A stretch of 6,349 nt of DNA. It comes from an uncultured Collinsella sp. GTDB taxonomy: Bacteria; Actinomycetota; Coriobacteriia; Coriobacteriales; Coriobacteriaceae. Under the pieces are notes generated by a model. It was not told the origin of the DNA. It worked only from the letters and a program-made list of their open reading frames with translations, and searched no databases. This document shows, piece after piece, positions 1 to 4,724 of this stretch. The translations under genes and the position numbers were made by a program. Each line of letters starts with the position of its first letter. Positions within the stretch are counted from its first letter, which is position 1. The stretch lies in the NCBI GenBank assembly GCA_958446785.1, contig CAUCXP010000094.1:1-6349 (forward strand). The letters run 5' to 3'.

Positions 1-784
1 GGCTTTCGCCGATGAGCGCCGCGCCGCCATCATGGAAATGCTCGAGCATAACGCCTCCGTTCAGGTGGCAGACATCGCCCAAACCTTTGGCGTGTCCTCC
101 GTCACCGCCCGCGCCGACCTGGACGCGCTCGCCGAATCCGGCAAGCTGCGTCGCACGCATGGCGGCGCCGTGTCGCTCCACAAACGCCTAACTGTCTCCA
201 CGCAAGATCGCCGCATCAACGTAAATGTCGCCGCCAAGCAGGCCATCGCACAAAGTGCCATCGAACTCGTCGGCAGCGGTGACACCCTGCTCGTCGACTC
301 GGGCACCACGGCGCTCGAGTTCGTCCGGCTCCTCGATCAGCGCGATGGTATCACCGTCATCACGGCCGACATTACCATTGCCGATTACATCGACGAGAGC
401 ATGCCCTCAGTCGATGTCGTCATGCCGGGCGGGGCGCTGCGCAAAGGCCATCGTTATCTGTACGGACCGCTCACTATGCAGGCGCTCCAAATGGTCCACG
501 CCGATCTTGCCGTCATGTGCCCTGGAGCTTTTGTTCCCGGCTGCGGCTTTACGACCGACTTTCCGCAGATGGCCGAGACCAAAGCGGCTATGGTCGGTGC
601 CGCCCGTCAAAGCGTCGCCCTTATGGACGCCAGCAAGGTTAACGGACGCGGCATGTACCGCTTTGCCGAGCTGACCGATGTCGACACCATCGTGATGGAC
701 CGTGATCCCGATGGCGCCGTCGCCACCTCAATCGCCGAGACCGCCGACGACGCCCGCCCAAATCTCGTCATCGCCGGCGCTTAA
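1..784 (+). CDS. DeoR-family transcriptional regulator (5' end outside window)
   Basis: Partial gene: the reading frame is open from base 2 and ends at TAA 782-784, giving 260 visible codons. The ATG at 32 is not the likely start, because the residues before it (ADERRAAI) are the conserved first helix of DeoR proteins; only a few N-terminal residues should be missing. Numbering from the codon at 2, a helix-turn-helix spans about 12-45 and ends in the family hallmark RRTHGGA (50-56). A DeoR C-terminal sugar-phosphate sensor domain follows: DSGTT at 99-103, GGALR at 143-147, then AETKAAM (191-197) and DASKVNGRGMYRF (209-221), the usual phosphosugar-binding framework. Family knowledge: such proteins are normally repressors of sugar or nucleoside catabolic operons, released by a phosphorylated intermediate. 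The target and effector cannot be told here, because the gene is convergent with fprA and its upstream partner lies outside the window. Confidence 0.9.
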   Translation, partial: AFADERRAAIMEMLEHNASVQVADIAQTFGVSSVTARADLDALAESGKLRRTHGGAVSLHKRLTVSTQDRRINVNVAAKQAIAQSAIELVGSGDTLLVDSGTTALEFVRLLDQRDGITVITADITIADYIDESMPSVDVVMPGGALRKGHRYLYGPLTMQALQMVHADLAVMCPGAFVPGCGFTTDFPQMAETKAAMVGAARQSVALMDASKVNGRGMYRFAELTDVDTIVMDRDPDGAVATSIAETADDARPNLVIAGA

Positions 785-826
785 ACAAAAACCACCACAA
801 AGGTGCCTGTCCCCTTTGTGGTGGTT
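781..826 (-). terminator. Rho-independent terminator for fprA, between convergent genes
   Basis: Bases 790-803 (AACCACCACAAAGG) pair perfectly with 813-826 (CCTTTGTGGTGGTT), a 14-bp stem closed by a 9-base loop (804-812). Read on the minus strand, the stem's A/T end continues into TTT G TTT (789-783), a U-rich tail as expected of an intrinsic terminator. It lies 33 bases past the fprA stop codon. On the + strand no T-run follows, so it is a weaker candidate for ending the deoR transcript, although the stem could still slow RNA polymerase or block 3' exonucleases from that side. Confidence 0.75.
802..814 (-). repeat. REP-like core GGGGACAGGCACC in the terminator loop
   Basis: The hairpin apex reads GGTGCCTGTCCCC on the + strand and GGGGACAGGCACC on the minus strand. 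From memory, and not checked here, GGGGACAGGCAC-type cores recur between genes in several bacterial phyla as REP-like palindromes, often in genomes with REP-associated tyrosine transposases. Only one copy is present in this window, so repetition cannot be shown from this sequence. Confidence 0.35.
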
Positions 827-858
827 GTGATGGTTGAGCGTCAAAAGTGAACGTGTCG

Positions 859-2019
859 CTACTTGGAAAGCTCGTCGGCGAGGGCCTCGATCTGAGCGCG
901 CGAGGCGTCGTTGAGCGAACCCAGGACGGTCACCTTATTCTGCGCCAGGGTGATGTCCTTCATGCCCTCGAGCTCCTTGGTCATAACCTTGGCAGCTGCA
1001 GGCGCCCAGGAACCGGCCTCGACAAGCGCCACGGTACGGTTCTGGTAGGCATGCTCGGCGAGCGTGTGGATAAAGGTGCTCATGAACGGGAAAACCTCGC
1101 CCTGATAGGTAATGGAGGCGAGCACCAGGCGGTCATAGCGGAACGCATCCTCAACGGCCTCGGCCATGTCGTCGCGAGCCAGGTCAAAGACGGAGACCTT
1201 CTGGCCGCGAGCCTCGAGCGCTGCGGCGAGCTCCTCGACGGCGGCCTTCAGATGGCCGTAGACGCTCGCATAGGCAATGGTGATGCCCTCGTCCTCGGGC
1301 TGATAGCTCGACCAGGTGTTGTAGGTGTCGAGGTAGTAGCCCAGGTTCTCGGTCAGTACGGGGCCGTGAAGCGGGCAGATGATCTGGATGTCCAGGTCGG
1401 CGGCCTTCTTGAGCACGGCCTGCACGAACTTGCCGAACTTACCGACGATGCCAAAGTAGTAGCGGCGCGCTTCGCAAGCCCAACCCTCGGGGTCCTCGAT
1501 GTCGTTGGCGCCAAACTTTCCAAAGCCGTCGGCGCTAAAGAGCACCTTATCGGTGGACTCGTAGGAGAAGAGTACCTCGGGCCAGTGCACGTTGGGGGCG
1601 CCGACAAACGTTAGGCTGTGACCGCCCAGATCGAGCACGTCGCCCTCTTTGACGACTATCTTGCGCTCGGGGAAATCGGTGCCAAAGAAGTTGACCATCA
1701 TGCGGAAAGCGCCCATGCTTGCCACGATCTGTGCCTGGGGATAGCGCTCCATAAAGGCGGCGATGCCAGCGGAGTGATCGGGCTCCATATGATGGACAAC
1801 CAGGTAGTCGGGCGTGCGACCGTCGAGCACGGCTTCGATGTTACCGAGCCACTCGTCGACAAAACCGCCGTCGACTGAATCGGCGACAGCAATCTTTTCG
1901 CCCAAGATAACGTAGCTGTTGTATGCCATACCGTTCTCGGACACATCGTACTGGCCCTCGAACAGGTCAATGTCGTAATCGTCGACGCCAACGTAGCGGA
2001 TATCCTTGGTGATCTCCAT
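859..2019 (-). CDS. fprA: Flavodiiron protein (A-type flavoprotein, FprA-like O2/NO reductase)
   Basis: 386 aa, cytoplasmic, no signal peptide. Residues about 1-240 form a metallo-beta-lactamase-like di-iron domain with every expected ligand: H77, E79, D81 and H82 in HHMEPDH, H145 in NVHWPE, D164 in FSADGFG and H218 in CPLHGP. Residues about 246-386 form a flavodoxin-like FMN domain, with the phosphate-loop region ITIAYASVYGH, then SITYQGEVFPF and EAGSWAP. Family knowledge: FMN passes electrons to the di-iron site, which reduces O2 to water or NO to N2O, protecting anaerobes. There is no C-terminal rubredoxin or flavin reductase domain, so it needs an external electron donor not seen here. 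The ATG at 2019 is chosen because AGGAGG sits 9 bases upstream and family members begin near this point. The longer frame starting at 2061 begins inside the likely -10 element. O2 versus NO preference cannot be read from the sequence. Confidence 0.93.
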   Translation of the reverse strand: MEITKDIRYVGVDDYDIDLFEGQYDVSENGMAYNSYVILGEKIAVADSVDGGFVDEWLGNIEAVLDGRTPDYLVVHHMEPDHSAGIAAFMERYPQAQIVASMGAFRMMVNFFGTDFPERKIVVKEGDVLDLGGHSLTFVGAPNVHWPEVLFSYESTDKVLFSADGFGKFGANDIEDPEGWACEARRYYFGIVGKFGKFVQAVLKKAADLDIQIICPLHGPVLTENLGYYLDTYNTWSSYQPEDEGITIAYASVYGHLKAAVEELAAALEARGQKVSVFDLARDDMAEAVEDAFRYDRLVLASITYQGEVFPFMSTFIHTLAEHAYQNRTVALVEAGSWAPAAAKVMTKELEGMKDITLAQNKVTVLGSLNDASRAQIEALADELSK

Positions 2020-2028
2020 CAGGCAAAG

Positions 2029-2034
2029 CCTCCT
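2029..2034 (-). promoter_or_regulatory. Ribosome binding site of fprA
   Basis: The minus strand reads AGGAGG here, followed by 9 bases (2028-2020) and the ATG at 2019. This perfect Shine-Dalgarno core decides the start in favour of the 386-aa product over the 400-aa frame that opens at 2061. Confidence 0.85.
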
Positions 2035-2035
2035 A

Positions 2036-2059
2036 GATAGACAAAAGAGCCCGTCTATC
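2036..2059. repeat. 7-bp inverted repeat in the fprA leader, possible operator or RNA hairpin
   Basis: GATAGAC (2036-2042) and GTCTATC (2053-2059) are exact inverted copies separated by 10 bases. The dyad runs from inside the predicted -10 hexamer to one base short of the AGGAGG. A bound repressor would therefore cover the fprA transcription start. As RNA, a folded stem would sit against the ribosome site. No regulator is assigned. Confidence 0.5.
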
Positions 2060-2065
2060 ATAGCA
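2057..2065 (-). promoter_or_regulatory. Predicted extended -10 promoter element of fprA
   Basis: The minus strand reads TGCTATGAT, an extended -10 (TGN plus TATGAT, 5 of 6 to TATAAT). No convincing -35 hexamer lies 16-18 bases upstream, which an extended -10 can tolerate. Transcription would begin near 2050, giving a leader of about 30 bases and making fprA independent of the upstream lacI-type gene. Confidence 0.5.
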
Positions 2066-2120
2066 CTCGGCTACATCCCAACAGCTATATGAAGGCATCC
2101 TTACCGATTGTTATTGAAAT

Positions 2121-2132
2121 GCGATAAATCGC
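2121..2132. repeat. 12-bp palindrome GCGATAAATCGC upstream of fprA
   Basis: Perfect 5-bp arms (GCGAT / ATCGC) flank a central AA. It lies in the 129-bp gap between the lacI-type stop codon and the fprA start, about 56 bases upstream of the predicted -10. It is too short, and its loop too small, to be a terminator. It may be a protein binding site or chance. I see no intrinsic terminator for the lacI-type gene in this gap. Confidence 0.3.
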
Positions 2133-2148
2133 CGTTTACCAGCACAAA

Positions 2149-3180
2149 CTATGAGCGCGGTATCGCCGTGCTATGTCGAATAATGAGCTGGCCGGGAATA
2201 CGAATGGCAACGGTTTTGCCCGCCGTACCCGCCTCGGGAACCGCATGCTCGAATACCTCGCGTCCGCGCTGATGTAGATCGAACCGCACGGTCGTGAGCT
2301 CGTTATGCGCGACAAAATCATCGAGCGAATCATCGACGCCCACCACGCTCACGTCCTCAGGCACGCACAGACCGCTATCACGCAGCGCGGCAATCGCGCC
2401 ATTTGCCATCTGATCGTTTGCCGCATAGATCGCCGTCATGGTGCGATCGTGCTCGGCCAGGTACCTGCCGGCCTCGTAGCCGCTGTTAGCAGACCAGTCG
2501 CCCTCGAGCGGTTCTGCCGGCGCGATGTGTTTACGCTCGAGCGCATCCTGCCAACCGGCGCGACGAAATTGCTCGTCGACCGAGAAGGACGGGCCGCCAA
2601 TATAGCGAATCTGCTCGTGCCCCAGCTCAAACAGATGGTCCATAAGCAACAGCGAGCAGCCGTAATGGTCGGAATCGACTGTGGTCACGCGCGGATGCGC
2701 ATACATGGTAACGATGACCGTGCCAATGCCCGGCAGTGGATCAAACGTCTCAAAATCGGGCGCCATACGACTCATGCCGATGATGATGCCGTCCACGGGC
2801 AGCGCGGCCATACGGCGCGTGGCCTCGGCAAGCGAAAACTCCTCGGTCTTGGACATCTCAACCAGCGTGATGGCGCAATTATGCTCACGAGCAGCACTGG
2901 CGATGCCGTCGATCATTGAGAGGTTGCCAAACTTGGTAACATCGTTGACGCATAGGCCAACCGAATGGTAACGACCGTCGCGCAGCGAGCGACCGGCATA
3001 ACTCGGACGAAAGCCGAGCTCTTGCATAGCGGCCTGCACGCGCTGGCGCGTCTGCTCGTTAACGTTGGGCAAGCCGTTGGCGACGCGCGAAACCGTCTGC
3101 TGTGAAACGCCAGCAGCGCGGGCGACGTCGGCCATGGAGACCGGACGCGTACCTGTATCGTTGGACGGGCGCCTTGCCAC
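2149..3180 (-). CDS. LacI/GalR-family transcriptional repressor, probable regulator of galKT
   Basis: 343 aa. Helix-turn-helix at about 16-35 (MADVARAAGVSQQTVSRVANG), then the hinge helix with L66 in YAGRSLRDG, the position equivalent to the Leu that wedges into the central CpG of LacI/PurR operators. Residues about 72-335 form the periplasmic-binding-protein-like sensor. Compared from memory with E. coli LacI, R207 (RRAGW), W229 (GDWSANSGY), N255 (ANDQM) and D283 (GVDD) match sugar contacts R197, W220, N246 and D274, whereas the equivalents of D149, Q291 and F293 differ. Inference: the effector is galactose or a galactoside. The start is GTG, supported by a strong Shine-Dalgarno match; it adds about 10 residues before the usual LacI start. 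The gene is divergent from galKT and shares three operator-like 13-mers with it, suggesting repression of galKT and autoregulation. It lacks the C-terminal tetramerisation helix of E. coli LacI, so a dimer is expected. Confidence 0.9.
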   Translation of the reverse strand: MARRPSNDTGTRPVSMADVARAAGVSQQTVSRVANGLPNVNEQTRQRVQAAMQELGFRPSYAGRSLRDGRYHSVGLCVNDVTKFGNLSMIDGIASAAREHNCAITLVEMSKTEEFSLAEATRRMAALPVDGIIIGMSRMAPDFETFDPLPGIGTVIVTMYAHPRVTTVDSDHYGCSLLLMDHLFELGHEQIRYIGGPSFSVDEQFRRAGWQDALERKHIAPAEPLEGDWSANSGYEAGRYLAEHDRTMTAIYAANDQMANGAIAALRDSGLCVPEDVSVVGVDDSLDDFVAHNELTTVRFDLHQRGREVFEHAVPEAGTAGKTVAIRIPGQLIIRHSTAIPRS

Positions 3181-3181
3181 A

Positions 3182-3191
3182 GGATCACCTT
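3182..3191 (-). promoter_or_regulatory. Ribosome binding site that fixes the GTG start of the lacI-type gene
   Basis: The minus strand reads AAGGTGATCC directly before T-GTG. GGTGATCC is fully complementary to the canonical 3' end of 16S rRNA (GGATCACC). With AAGGTG taken as the core, the spacer is 5 bases. This favours the GTG at 3180 over the internal ATG at residue 16. Confidence 0.65.
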
Positions 3192-3273
3192 CACCCTTGC
3201 GAGATCTGAATAGCGTGAATGCCGGCCCGGGCAGAAATACACCCCGCGCCGAAGCCCACTATCGTCGGACGCA

Positions 3274-3287
3274 TGTTAACGTACTCT
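3274..3287 (+). promoter_or_regulatory. LacI/GalR-type operator 1 (in the lacI-type leader)
   Basis: TGTTAACGTACTCT. The first 13 bases are identical to operators 2 and 3. The CpG centre lies between 3280 and 3281. It is downstream of the predicted lacI-type -10, at roughly +20 to +34 of that transcript, which fits autoregulation by blocking initiation or elongation. Confidence 0.75.
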
Positions 3288-3313
3288 ACTTTTTCTATCT
3301 GCATCTCTTCTGC

Positions 3314-3319
3314 TTTATA
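3314..3319 (-). promoter_or_regulatory. Predicted -10 of the lacI-type gene
   Basis: The minus strand reads TATAAA, 5 of 6 to TATAAT. No good -35 lies at the right distance. It would give a leader of about 125 bases containing operator 1. The surrounding CTTTATAAG is nearly symmetrical, so a weak + strand -10 (TATAAG, 3316-3321) is also possible. Confidence 0.4.
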
Positions 3320-3368
3320 AGTCCATACGGCAGTACCGTTCACGGCTGAATTTCTACCGATTACCAGA

Positions 3369-3397
3369 TTCTCAAAAAGTGATAAGTGTTGTGTTAT
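3369..3397 (+). promoter_or_regulatory. Predicted galK-galT promoter
   Basis: TTCTCA (3369-3374), 17 bases, then TGTTAT (3392-3397): each hexamer is 4 of 6 to the sigma-70 consensus, at ideal spacing. The first base of operator 2 is the last base of the -10, so a bound repressor would sit on the transcription start. The match is modest; the operator position is the main support. Confidence 0.4.
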
Positions 3398-3410
3398 GAG
3401 TACGTTAACA
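3397..3410 (-). promoter_or_regulatory. LacI/GalR-type operator 2 (at the galK promoter)
   Basis: The minus strand reads TGTTAACGTACTCA. It is an inverted copy of operator 1; the + strand GAGTACGTTAACAT (3398-3411) is the exact reverse complement of 3273-3286. It fits TG-N3-AC|GT-N3-CA, the pattern of GalR-type sites such as TGTAAACGTTTACA. The centre is between 3403 and 3404, 123 bp from operator 1. Confidence 0.8.
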
Positions 3411-3460
3411 TAGCCCGTAACGTGCGGCATCGTAGATGCTGAGTTTATGCCGCTTCAGAT

Positions 3461-3474
3461 TGTTAACGTACTCA
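3461..3474 (+). promoter_or_regulatory. LacI/GalR-type operator 3 (in the galK leader)
   Basis: TGTTAACGTACTCA, identical over all 14 positions to operator 2 read on the other strand. The centre lies between 3467 and 3468, 64 bp (about six helical turns) from operator 2 and about 45 bases before the galK ATG. This places it where a repressor could stabilise a loop with operator 2 or block elongation. Confidence 0.78.
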
Positions 3475-3496
3475 CTACGACGGAAAACTCGTCAGT
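3474..3496 (+). other. Small hairpin in the galK leader
   Basis: ACT (3474-3476) and GACG (3479-3482) pair with CGTC (3490-3493) and AGT (3494-3496), leaving a 2-base bulge and a 7-base loop. It sits just after operator 3 and about 11 bases before the Shine-Dalgarno site. It is weak and may not be functional. Confidence 0.2.
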
Positions 3497-3507
3497 ATGC
3501 GCCAAGG

Positions 3508-3513
3508 AAAGGA
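3508..3513 (+). promoter_or_regulatory. Ribosome binding site of galK
   Basis: AAAGGA followed by 5 bases and the ATG at 3519; a second AAGGA lies just upstream at 3504-3508. This fixes the galK start. The longer frame opening at 3447 would place operator 3 inside the coding region and has no ribosome site. Confidence 0.7.
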
Positions 3514-3518
3514 CCCTC

Positions 3519-4724
3519 ATGACCACCCCCGACGAAAAGACACTCGCCACGCTCACCAAGCTGTTTGAGGAGGAGTTTGGCCCCATCGGCGATCGCCAGG
3601 TGCTCTATGTGCACGCGCCCGGCCGCTCCGAGATCAGCGGCAACCACACCGACCACGAGGGCGGCCACGTTATCGCCGGCTCGCTCGATGTCGCCGTTGA
3701 CGGCATCGCCGTGGCAACCGATTCCAACAAGGTCCGCGTTGCCGACGAGGGCTATCCCACGTTTGAGATCGTGCTCGACACGCTAGACGTTCAGGAGTCC
3801 GAGAAGGGCACGTCCGCGAGCCTCGTCCGCGGCATGGCCCACGAAATCGCTGCTCTGGGCGTTGAGCCCCAGGGCTTCGACTTCGCCTTCACCTGCTCCG
3901 TCCCCTCGGGCGGCGGCCTTTCCAGCTCTGCCGCCGTCGAGGCCGCGTACGGCCGCGCCATGGAGACGCTCTGGGGCGCGCCCGCCATTGAGCCCGTCGC
4001 GCTCGCCCAGATGAGCCAGCGCACCGAGAACAACTATTACGGCAAGCCCTGCGGTCTGATGGACCAAGCCGCCGTGTGCCTGGGCGGCCTCGCCTACATG
4101 GACTTTGAGGACCAGGCTCAGCCTAAAACCCAGAAGCTCGAGCTCAACTTTGAGGATCACGGCTATGCGCTCGTGCTCGTTAAGGTTGGCGCCGACCATG
4201 TGGCGGCTACCGACGACTACGCCGCCGTTCCGCGCGAGATGCAGGACGTCGCCGCCGAGTTTGGCAAGGCACGCCTGTGCGAGGTCAACGTTGCCGACTT
4301 TGACGCCAAGCTCCCCGAGCTGCGCGCCAAGCTGGGCGACCGCGCCTGCCTGCGCGCCGTTCACTACTGGTACGAGAACGGCCTGGTCGACAAGCGCTGG
4401 GCAGCCCTGAACGCTGGCGACATTGACCAGTTCCTGGTCCTGACGCGCGAGTCCGGCGCCAGCTCTGCCATGTACCTGCAGAATGTTGTTGCCAAGCTGG
4501 GTTCCGAGCAGCCTTCCATGTATGCCCTGGCGCTGGCCGAGCACGTGCTCGACGGCCGCGGCGCCGTCCGTATCCACGGTGGCGGCTTTGGTGGCACCAT
4601 CCAGGCCTTCGTGCCGCTCGATCTGGTCGACACCTTCATTGCCAAGATGAACGGCTGGCTGGGCGAGGGCTCTGCCCGTCACTACGCCATCTCTGACAAG
4701 GGGGCTTACGCGGCATGGCTGTAA
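3519..4724 (+). CDS. galK: Galactokinase (GHMP kinase family), gut-anaerobe variant
   Basis: 401 aa, cytoplasmic, close to the usual galactokinase length. It phosphorylates alpha-D-galactose at O1 with ATP, the first committed step of the Leloir pathway. The three GHMP motifs are present: galactokinase signature APGRSEISGNHTDHEGG (33-49) with R36 and D45, ATP-binding loop GGGLSSSAA (131-139), and C-terminal HGGGFGG (353-359). D182 in CGLMDQ is the expected catalytic base. The first motif departs from the textbook GRxNxIGEHTDYxxG: N is replaced by E38, G by S40, E by N42 and Y by H46. I recall similar forms in galactokinases of Clostridia and related gut anaerobes, so this is probably a subfamily feature and not damage. 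It is the first gene of an operon, overlaps galT by 10 bp, and is preceded by two of the three LacI-type operators. Another GHMP sugar kinase is possible, but the adjoining galT argues strongly for galactose. Confidence 0.93.
   Translation: MTTPDEKTLATLTKLFEEEFGPIGDRQVLYVHAPGRSEISGNHTDHEGGHVIAGSLDVAVDGIAVATDSNKVRVADEGYPTFEIVLDTLDVQESEKGTSASLVRGMAHEIAALGVEPQGFDFAFTCSVPSGGGLSSSAAVEAAYGRAMETLWGAPAIEPVALAQMSQRTENNYYGKPCGLMDQAAVCLGGLAYMDFEDQAQPKTQKLELNFEDHGYALVLVKVGADHVAATDDYAAVPREMQDVAAEFGKARLCEVNVADFDAKLPELRAKLGDRACLRAVHYWYENGLVDKRWAALNAGDIDQFLVLTRESGASSAMYLQNVVAKLGSEQPSMYALALAEHVLDGRGAVRIHGGGFGGTIQAFVPLDLVDTFIAKMNGWLGEGSARHYAISDKGAYAAWL
4698..4704 (+). promoter_or_regulatory. Ribosome binding site of galT, inside the galK end
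   Basis: AAGGGGG lies 10 bases before the ATG at 4715 and 19 bases before the second in-frame ATG at 4724. The spacing favours the first ATG, although the TAATG stop/start overlap at 4722-4726 would also permit coupled re-initiation. Confidence 0.5.

Larger units (their letters stand above)
3181..3518. other. Divergent control region between the lacI-type gene and galK
   Basis: This 338-bp stretch has no credible gene. It holds, from left to right: the lacI-type ribosome site, operator 1 (3274-3287), a TATAAA -10 candidate for the lacI-type gene (3314-3319), a galK promoter candidate (3369-3397), operator 2 (3397-3410), operator 3 (3461-3474), a small hairpin (3474-3496) and the galK ribosome site. 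It is visibly more A/T-rich than the flanking genes. Short frames across it contain the operators and have no ribosome site, so they are not called. Confidence 0.85.

Noticed and set aside
847..1614. 255-codon + strand frame opposite fprA
   Set aside because: All six di-iron ligands are encoded on the other strand; this frame lacks a domain and runs straight through the fprA stop region.
2020..2061. Extra 14 N-terminal residues for the flavodiiron protein
   Set aside because: The upstream ATG is part of the predicted -10 (TATGAT), and AGGAGG is correctly placed only for the ATG at 2019.
3057..3070. Possible fourth operator inside the lacI-type gene (CGTTAACGTTGGGC)
   Set aside because: Only the central GTTAACGT matches, 8 of 14 positions, and the bases encode the conserved Asn-Val-Asn of the hinge region, so chance with codon constraint explains it.
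3224..3232. GC-rich palindrome GCCCGGGC in the lacI-type leader as a terminator
   Set aside because: It has no loop and no T-run on either strand, and lies in a leader where a terminator would not be expected without an attenuation signal.
3447..3518. Extra 24 N-terminal residues for GalK
   Set aside because: This stretch contains operator 3 and the galK ribosome site, has no ribosome site of its own upstream, and family members begin near the ATG at 3519.
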